A DNA stretch of 37,830 bases from an uncultured Clostridium sp. Lineage in GTDB: Bacteria > Bacillota > Clostridia > Lachnospirales > Lachnospiraceae. The position numbers and the translations under genes are program-made. Positions 33,369-37,830 of the stretch are shown piece after piece. The notes beneath the pieces were generated by a model that saw nothing but the letters and a program-made list of their open reading frames with translations, made no database searches and was not told the origin of the DNA. The stretch is taken from assembly GCA_902496665.1 (NCBI GenBank), contig CABVBU010000031.1, positions 1-37,830 of the forward strand, in the 5' to 3' direction. The first letter of the stretch is position 1. The number at the start of each line of letters is the position of its first letter.

Positions 33369-35078
33369 TTACTCTACGGAAAGCAGGTAATAATAGATCG
33401 GCTGACCGCCGTCGTTTAATTCAACTTCACAGTTCGGGAACGCCGCCTGCACTTTTTCTACAAGCGCTGCCGCATCTTCCTCCGTCACGTCCTCGCCGGA
33501 GTAAACGCTGATCAGCTCGGACTCGTCATCCACCATGTGCTTTAAGGTGTCAAGAACGGTCTCATTTACATTCTGGCCTACGGCGAGCATGCCGGAATCA
33601 CCGATTCCCATGATATCACCCTCATGGATCTCCATTCCGTCGATATTTGTGTTGCGGACCGCGTAGGTGATTTGACCTGTGCGGATCCGTCCCATCTCGG
33701 ATGTCATGTTCTCAAGGTTTTCCTCCGGTGAAAGATCCGGGAGGAAGTTGATGAGAGCCGCGATACCCTGCGGTACGGTCTTGGACGGAACAACGAAGAT
33801 CTTCTTATCTTCCACAAGGCTCTTAGCCTGTTCTGCGGCAAGAATGATATTCTTGTTGTTTGGAAGGATGTAGATCACGTCCGCATTGACCTTCTCGATG
33901 GCGTTTAACATATCCTCGGTACTCGGGTTCATCGTCTGACCGCCCTCGATCAGGTAGTCAGCGCCAATTCCCTTGAAGATCTCACCGAGACCTTTACCGA
34001 TAGAGACAGCGATGAAGCCGTACGGTTTTCTCGGCTCGTTGGATGCCGGAGCTTCCTCTTTTTTTGGCTCAGCCGGAGTTTCCGGAGTCTGGGCAACATT
34101 GGAAGCGTTCTGGATCAGACGCTCATGGTGCTCTTCGCGCATATTGTCGATCTTCATTCTGGAAAGGGAACCGTAAGTCAGACCTTTCTCGAATGCAAGA
34201 CCCGGATGGTTCGTGTGAACATGGACTTTGATAATATCGTCGTCGGAGACTACAACAACGCAGTCGCCGATGGACTCTAAATATCCTTTAAATTTCTGCT
34301 CCTCGTCCATATCGTAAGCTTTCTCTACGTTTACGATAAACTCAGTGCAGTAGCCATACTTAATATCGGAAGTGGAAAGATCGTCACTTCCAGCAGCCAC
34401 CTTCGGCTTTGCAGACTCTGTATTTCCAGCTGCCGGGGCAACGGCATCAAACGGGATTCCTCTTCCTAAAAGACCGTCAAGACCGCCCTTCATGACTTGC
34501 ATAAGTCCCTGTCCGCCGGAGTCGACAACACCAGCCTGTTTTAATACCGGGAGCATTTCCGGAGTCTGGCTTAATACATAGTCACCTTCCTCAATAACCT
34601 GGGTCAGGAAATCGATCACGTCATCTGTCTGTGTCGCAAGATCAACGGCTTTCTCAGCCATTCCCTTAGCGACTGTGAGGATCGTACCTTCCTTCGGCTT
34701 CATAACAGCCTTGTATGCAGTCTCAGTTGCCCGGGTGAAGGCATTTGCCAGGCTTGTCACTGTAATTTCGCTGGATTCCTTGATCTCTTTTGTGAAACCT
34801 CGGAATAACTGGGATAAGATAACACCAGAGTTACCGCGGGCGCCTCTTAAGGAACCGGATGAGAGTGCTTTTGCGATCGTTTCCATTGTCGGATTCTCGA
34901 TCGCAGCTACTTCTCTTGCTGCGGCCATGATCGTCATGGTCATATTGGTACCCGTATCACCGTCCGGAACCGGGAATACGTTTAATTCGTTAATCCATTC
35001 TTTTTTTGCCTCAAGGCCTTTTGCTGCGGCCAGAACCGCTTTCTGTAAGAGAGCGGCATCTACGGACTTTAATTCCAT
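33369..35078 (-). CDS. DAK2-domain protein, fatty acid kinase FakA-like (YloV)
   Basis: A 569-residue protein. The N-terminal DAK2 domain (about 1-200) has VFPVPDGDTGTNMTMT, with the aspartates that bind Mg-ATP, and SLRGARGNSGVILSQLFRG. A Pro/Glu/Ala-rich linker lies near residues 330-350. The C-terminal part continues with YGFIAVSIGKGLGEIF and the DegV-like/FakA C-terminal fold. FakA phosphorylates fatty acids bound by FakB; YloV-type proteins pair with Asp23-like YloU, as here (16-base gap to the Asp23 gene). A FakB gene is not in the window. Confidence 0.9.
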   Translation of the reverse strand: MELKSVDAALLQKAVLAAAKGLEAKKEWINELNVFPVPDGDTGTNMTMTIMAAAREVAAIENPTMETIAKALSSGSLRGARGNSGVILSQLFRGFTKEIKESSEITVTSLANAFTRATETAYKAVMKPKEGTILTVAKGMAEKAVDLATQTDDVIDFLTQVIEEGDYVLSQTPEMLPVLKQAGVVDSGGQGLMQVMKGGLDGLLGRGIPFDAVAPAAGNTESAKPKVAAGSDDLSTSDIKYGYCTEFIVNVEKAYDMDEEQKFKGYLESIGDCVVVVSDDDIIKVHVHTNHPGLAFEKGLTYGSLSRMKIDNMREEHHERLIQNASNVAQTPETPAEPKKEEAPASNEPRKPYGFIAVSIGKGLGEIFKGIGADYLIEGGQTMNPSTEDMLNAIEKVNADVIYILPNNKNIILAAEQAKSLVEDKKIFVVPSKTVPQGIAALINFLPDLSPEENLENMTSEMGRIRTGQITYAVRNTNIDGMEIHEGDIMGIGDSGMLAVGQNVNETVLDTLKHMVDDESELISVYSGEDVTEEDAAALVEKVQAAFPNCEVELNDGGQPIYYYLLSVE

Positions 35079-35094
35079 GGATTTTACTTCCTCC

Positions 35095-35451
35095 TTAATC
35101 TATCACTCGAACGCCTTCAACGAAGATATTAATCTTTTCAACCGGCATTCCCGTGAACTCTTCTACTTTGTATTTCACACTCTCGATCAGGTTATCCGCT
35201 ACGGTCGAGATGCTGACGCCATAGGATACGATTACGTGGAAGTCGATCTCAATTGCATTATCATTGATCGTTACATTGATTCCGTGAGTCAGGCTTTCTC
35301 TCTTTAAAAGCTTTACCAGACCGTCTTTCATACTTACTGCAGCCATTCCCACGATTCCAAAGCATTCTACCGCTGTCGTGCCGGCATAAAGAGCGATAAC
35401 ATCGGTGTCGATCTGGATCTGTCCCATTTTATTGTTAATACATCCCTTCAT
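35095..35451 (-). CDS. Asp23/Gls24 family protein (YloU)
   Basis: A 118-residue single-domain protein: IALYAGTTAVECFGIVGMAA, then LTHGINVTINDNAIEIDFHV and VADNLIESVKYKVEEFTGMP. Length and blocks match YloU-type Asp23 proteins. GGAGG lies eight bases before the ATG at 35451, fixing the start. It is the first gene of the Asp23-FakA pair and is transcribed away from rpmB, the order seen in Bacillus and Clostridia. Function is thought to lie at the cell envelope; no enzyme activity is known. Confidence 0.93.
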   Translation of the reverse strand: MKGCINNKMGQIQIDTDVIALYAGTTAVECFGIVGMAAVSMKDGLVKLLKRESLTHGINVTINDNAIEIDFHVIVSYGVSISTVADNLIESVKYKVEEFTGMPVEKINIFVEGVRVID

Positions 35452-35756
35452 ACGCTAAGCCTCCATTCCTACTGATTATAAGCGCCGTATCCTGATAAAA
35501 AGGCGCAAACGCCAACGATCCAGCCGTTTCATAACAGAGACCACCCGGATCATTCGCATAAAAGTTCCTTTATAATTGAACTTTAATAATCCTAATATAC
35601 CATATCAAGTTTTCTCTGTCCATGGGATTCCACTTATTTTTCAAAAAAATGTGAAATTTCTAAAAATTTTGCTTGCAAAATATTTAATCTTCTGCTATGA
35701 TATCCATGTTATGGATTTTTGCATCCAACCGTATGAATGATTAAGGAGGTGGAATC
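35452..35756. other. Divergent intergenic region between asp23-like gene and rpmB
   Basis: A 305-bp region. Its right part holds the rpmB promoter. Its left part is the asp23-like leader, with a perfect hairpin AAAGTTC/GAACTTT near 35560-35585 and TATAAT-like sequence close to the gene (minus strand, about 35475-35480) without a good -35 box. No extra gene is visible. Confidence 0.5.
35673..35701 (+). promoter_or_regulatory. Promoter of rpmB
   Basis: TTGCAA (35673-35678) and TATGAT (35696-35701) are separated by 17 bp, a strong consensus promoter suited to a ribosomal-protein gene. An AT-rich stretch lies just upstream. Confidence 0.75.
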
Positions 35757-35942
35757 ATGGCTAAATGTGCTATTTGCGAAAAGGCGGCTCACTTTGGTAA
35801 TGGAGTAAGCCATTCCCATAGAAGATCCAATAAAATCTGGAACGCGAATGTAAAATCTGTAAAGGTTAAGGTTAACGGCGGCTCCCGCAAGATGTATGTA
35901 TGCACTTCCTGCTTAAGATCCGGTCTCGTTGAGAGAGCTTAA
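35757..35942 (+). CDS. rpmB: 50S ribosomal protein L28
   Basis: A 61-residue ribosomal protein. It begins MAKCAICEKAAHFGNGVSHS and has HRRSNKIWNANVKSVK, with CTSCLRSG near the end. Two CxxC pairs make this the zinc-binding (four-cysteine) L28 form, so the protein does not depend on low-zinc substitution. GGAGGTGG precedes the ATG. It has its own promoter and terminator and lies divergent from the asp23-like gene, as is usual in Firmicutes. Confidence 0.97.
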   Translation: MAKCAICEKAAHFGNGVSHSHRRSNKIWNANVKSVKVKVNGGSRKMYVCTSCLRSGLVERA

Positions 35943-35973
35943 TCCTCCTTTTACAAGATAGGGAAATGAAATG

Positions 35974-36002
35974 AAGGCATCCTCGTATGAGGGTGCCTTT
36001 TT
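35974..36002 (+). terminator. Intrinsic terminator of rpmB
   Basis: AAGGCATCCTC (35974-35984) pairs with GAGGGTGCCTT (35989-35999), with one G-T pair, followed by a run of T. Confidence 0.88.
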
Positions 36003-36053
36003 CATGTGCCCGCATATTTTTTTCATTCAGATCTGATTTCCCAACAGAACGAT

Positions 36054-36311
36054 TCAGATACCTTTTCCAATAAAATTTCCGACCAGTTCTCCAAGCAGCG
36101 AAGCAGCCGTAAGGCCCACTACTCCTCCCACGAAAACTTTTTTCGAGATCCGCTTTGGTTCCGGCCCGTAAAACAAGGCAAAAATCAGTGAGATCATCAC
36201 GATTCCCGGAAGTCTCAGTGAATCTGACAGCCAGGGAATATCCGCTAAAAGTTCCGAAACAATGATCGCTATCACGCAGAACCATCCATCACCCTCAAAA
36301 ATTGGTCCCAT
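36054..36311 (-). CDS. Small membrane protein, unknown
   Basis: An 85-residue protein. Two or three hydrophobic stretches are visible: WFCVIAIIVSELLADIPWLS, RLPGIVMISLIFALFYG and, after the basic patch PKRISKKVF, VGGVVGLTAASLLGELVG with glycine-rich small residues. The start at 36311 is preceded by GAGGAGGG five bases away, so it is a real gene. I do not recognise the family. It could act as a small membrane partner of another protein; nothing in the neighbourhood says which. Confidence 0.65.
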   Translation of the reverse strand: MGPIFEGDGWFCVIAIIVSELLADIPWLSDSLRLPGIVMISLIFALFYGPEPKRISKKVFVGGVVGLTAASLLGELVGNFIGKGI

Positions 36312-36405
36312 AAAAGCCCTCCTCTCCTTCTTTATACTTCTGTCTTTACATTATATCAAACGTTTCTATATATAGCAAACGCCGGTATCACTCATCTGTC
36401 CTGTT

Positions 36406-36543
36406 TTACCCGCAAAACAGATTATATCCCACGATCATAAGCGCTGCCGCCGTAATCACAAGAAAAAAGGTTGTCGGCAATATCAAGGCCCAGGTCATTC
36501 CGAAACCCACGCAGAACAGCATGAGACCGCATAATCGCTTCAT
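36406..36543 (-). CDS. Very small membrane protein (45 aa), easily missed
   Basis: A 45-residue frame starting MKRLCGLMLFCVGFGMTW and ending VGYNLFCG. Two hydrophobic helices with a short turn at LPTTFF make it a likely hairpin membrane protein, with the basic start on the inside. GGGAG is seven bases ahead of the ATG at 36543. Proteins with a similar 'GYNLFCC'-like end are, from memory, frequent in Clostridia and have no assigned function. The start lies in the loop of an 11-bp inverted repeat. It lies between the 85-residue membrane protein and ytfJ. Confidence 0.65.
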   Translation of the reverse strand: MKRLCGLMLFCVGFGMTWALILPTTFFLVITAAALMIVGYNLFCG

Positions 36544-36586
36544 ATCCATTCTCCCAAAAAGGAATGTCTATGACAGATTATGCGGT
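36526..36586. repeat. 11-bp inverted repeat enclosing a start codon
   Basis: ACCGCATAATC (36526-36536) and GATTATGCGGT (36576-36586) are a perfect inverted repeat with a 39-base loop. On the minus-strand transcript the loop holds the ribosome binding site and ATG of the 45-residue gene, and the 3' arm lies inside its first codons. Confidence 0.6.
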
Positions 36587-36614
36587 TTCAAATCTAATGA
36601 TTCCCAGATACAAC

Positions 36615-36640
36615 AATTCCCCGGATCGCTCCAGGGAATT
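36615..36640 (-). terminator. Possible terminator of ytfJ
   Basis: AATTCCCC (36615-36622) and GGGAATT (36634-36640) pair, with TCCAGG-like bases extending the stem inward. The T-tract on the minus strand is poor, so this is tentative. Confidence 0.4.
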
Positions 36641-36653
36641 TTGCTTTCCGTAT

Positions 36654-37055
36654 TTATTTTTCTTTCTCCATCTCGGAAGCCATCTCTTCCGCTTTTGCCG
36701 CTGCCTCCGGAGTTACATCATTGCCGCCAGTAAAGCGGTTTACAATGTCCGGGACCATGTCGAGGACTTTGGTGACGGCATCCTGATGTTTGATATTCAC
36801 GAGCTTTGTCATGCCGTTCTGGATCACGAGGATGGCACTGGGGCTCATCTTCGCGCTCATACCGCCGCCGCCATTTGTCTTTGCTGATTGTGCAAAGGAA
36901 CCGGCTGCCATGCCGCAGGTCACGTCCACGAGCGGGATGATCGTCGTGTTCTCATCCACCTTCACAGGCTCGCCCACAACGGTTTTCGATGTAATGAAAT
37001 GATCCATCCCCTTAAACAGTGCGTCCACAGTAGATGGGAACTGATTTTCTGTCAT
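36654..37055 (-). CDS. ytfJ: GerW-family sporulation protein YtfJ
   Basis: A 133-residue protein. Typical blocks are TVVGEPVKVDENTTIIPLVD, VTCGMAAGSFA, a glycine-rich NGGGGMSAKMSPSAILVI and VNIKHQDAVTKVLDMVPDIV. YtfJ/GerW proteins occur in endospore formers, are needed for normal germination in Bacillus (GerW) and are found in the spore. The charged tail MASEMEKEK is variable. It lies 11 bases after the DUF2953 gene, the same order as ytfI-ytfJ in Bacillus. Confidence 0.94.
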   Translation of the reverse strand: MTENQFPSTVDALFKGMDHFITSKTVVGEPVKVDENTTIIPLVDVTCGMAAGSFAQSAKTNGGGGMSAKMSPSAILVIQNGMTKLVNIKHQDAVTKVLDMVPDIVNRFTGGNDVTPEAAAKAEEMASEMEKEK

Positions 37056-37066
37056 ACCGATTCCTC

Positions 37067-37830
37067 CTAAATGTTCTTTGTATTGCGTTCTCTTTTCCTG
37101 AAGAATTTGAGAAGGCGCCTGAAATCTTTACTGATAAATAATCTTGCAGCCGTCCAAAGCGGATACCACAGAGCAATCCGGCCTTTAAGATGAAGCTCAC
37201 CGTCGAGAGCCGTTCCGGTGAAATCCGGTTCTAGGGTCAGCGTTCTGGCGTACAGACCGTAGAATGGGCTGACCGCCGTGAGCACCTGTCCTGTATCGTA
37301 TGGATCATCAAAGCCGAAATGGATCCGTCCCTGAAGTTTTCTAGGCAGGATATAGCGGACAAGCTTTTTCGTGCGCTTCCAGACAAGACGGAACGCTTTC
37401 TGGTTCTGCTCGTCATGCCAGAACATCGAGATGCTGTTCCAGGTCTTTTCCAGGGAGATTTTCTTTTTTGATATTCCATCAGCCAGCTTCTGGAACTTTC
37501 CAGGCAGCCCCCGAAGTTTGTCAAAGAATGCGCAAAGTTTTTTAATAATCCCAGACAGCTTTTCTTTTATTTTTACACTGAAACGGATCTTATCAGTGTT
37601 TTCATCACTCGTAAAGTCTTCCGTTTCATTTTTCTGCGGCTCATCAAATTCCGAGGAAAGCTCCGTCGCATGTACAGTAAGCTCCTCATCATCTTTGGAA
37701 TCCGTCCGAACCGTTGGTACATTCGTTTCAGCAGTCTGTTCTGGTTCCGGCTTAGCCACCACAACAGGTTCCGGCGCATCTTCCTGGTTCCCTGTTTCAG
37801 TGAAAACCGGCTTCTGGGCAGTCACCTCGG
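37067..37830 (-). CDS. DUF2953 (YtfI-like) protein, N-terminus beyond the window edge
   Basis: An open frame of at least 252 residues that runs off the right edge. The N-terminal visible part is Glu/Pro/Asp-rich, followed by a coiled basic stretch (KLSGIIKKLCAFFDKLRGLP). From about residue 150 the DUF2953 domain appears: VRYILPRKLQGRIHFGFDDP, then TGQVLTAVSPFYGLY and LHLKGRIALWYPLWTA. The family normally begins with membrane segments, which would lie beyond the window. With ytfJ it forms the ytfI-ytfJ pair associated with sporulation; the function is unknown. Confidence 0.82.
   Translation of the reverse strand, partial: EVTAQKPVFTETGNQEDAPEPVVVAKPEPEQTAETNVPTVRTDSKDDEELTVHATELSSEFDEPQKNETEDFTSDENTDKIRFSVKIKEKLSGIIKKLCAFFDKLRGLPGKFQKLADGISKKKISLEKTWNSISMFWHDEQNQKAFRLVWKRTKKLVRYILPRKLQGRIHFGFDDPYDTGQVLTAVSPFYGLYARTLTLEPDFTGTALDGELHLKGRIALWYPLWTAARLFISKDFRRLLKFFRKRERNTKNI

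Noticed and set aside
1..37830. CRISPR array or rRNA genes
   Set aside because: No regularly spaced direct repeats and no rRNA-like sequence were found on reading both strands.

Overview
The window reads like a core-chromosome stretch of a Gram-positive, spore-forming Clostridia member, most plausibly a Lachnospiraceae (inference). Pointers are strong GGAGG-type ribosome binding sites, a YtfJ/GerW sporulation gene, a four-cysteine L28, the FakA-like/Asp23 and UPF0237/UPF0210 gene pairs, ParC/ParE-type topoisomerase genes, and purine synthesis ending in two separate proteins instead of one fused PurH. Most genes lie on the minus strand; the plus-strand genes are an ATPase, a lipoprotein, upp and rpmB.

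Layout. Bases 1-2640 are an AT-rich accessory patch: a partial unknown gene at the left edge, scraps of mobile-element and defence genes (TnpW-like ORFs, an AraC C-terminus and an AbiEii-like toxin fragment joined out of frame), one intact AAA/DUF4143 ATPase with a clear promoter, and a 153-bp element bounded by inverted repeats. From 2656 to 6781 a minus-strand cluster holds an ACT-domain protein, UPF0210, a histidine phosphatase, a methyltransferase and a lipoprotein. From 7032 to 11433 come an anti-sigma-like zinc-finger protein, polA, coaE and a WalJ-type hydrolase. A tRNA-Leu(CAA) follows, then the two last steps of IMP synthesis (PurO-type cyclohydrolase and AICAR transformylase). On the plus strand follow a lipoprotein and upp. 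Then, on the minus strand: a left-handed beta-helix protein, topB, a DMT transporter, galM, asd, deoD, parC-parE, a split chromate transporter, a DUF4340 lipoprotein, a GNAT acetyltransferase, an HD-domain protein, recG, a fakA-like gene and asp23. rpmB is divergent. The right end holds two small membrane proteins, ytfJ and a DUF2953 gene cut by the window edge.

How the genes work together. The core is DNA replication and topology (polA, topB, parC/parE, recG) mixed with nucleotide metabolism (AICAR transformylase, PurO, upp, deoD) and cofactor, amino-acid and sugar steps (coaE, asd, galM). I see no CRISPR array, rRNA, prophage or intact transposase. The most unusual material is the left accessory scar with its inverted-repeat element, a topoisomerase-like relic read in frame after the HD-domain gene, an overlooked 45-residue membrane peptide whose start lies in the loop of an 11-bp inverted repeat, and the split purine enzymes. 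I did not find convincing evidence of a wholly new multi-gene system.
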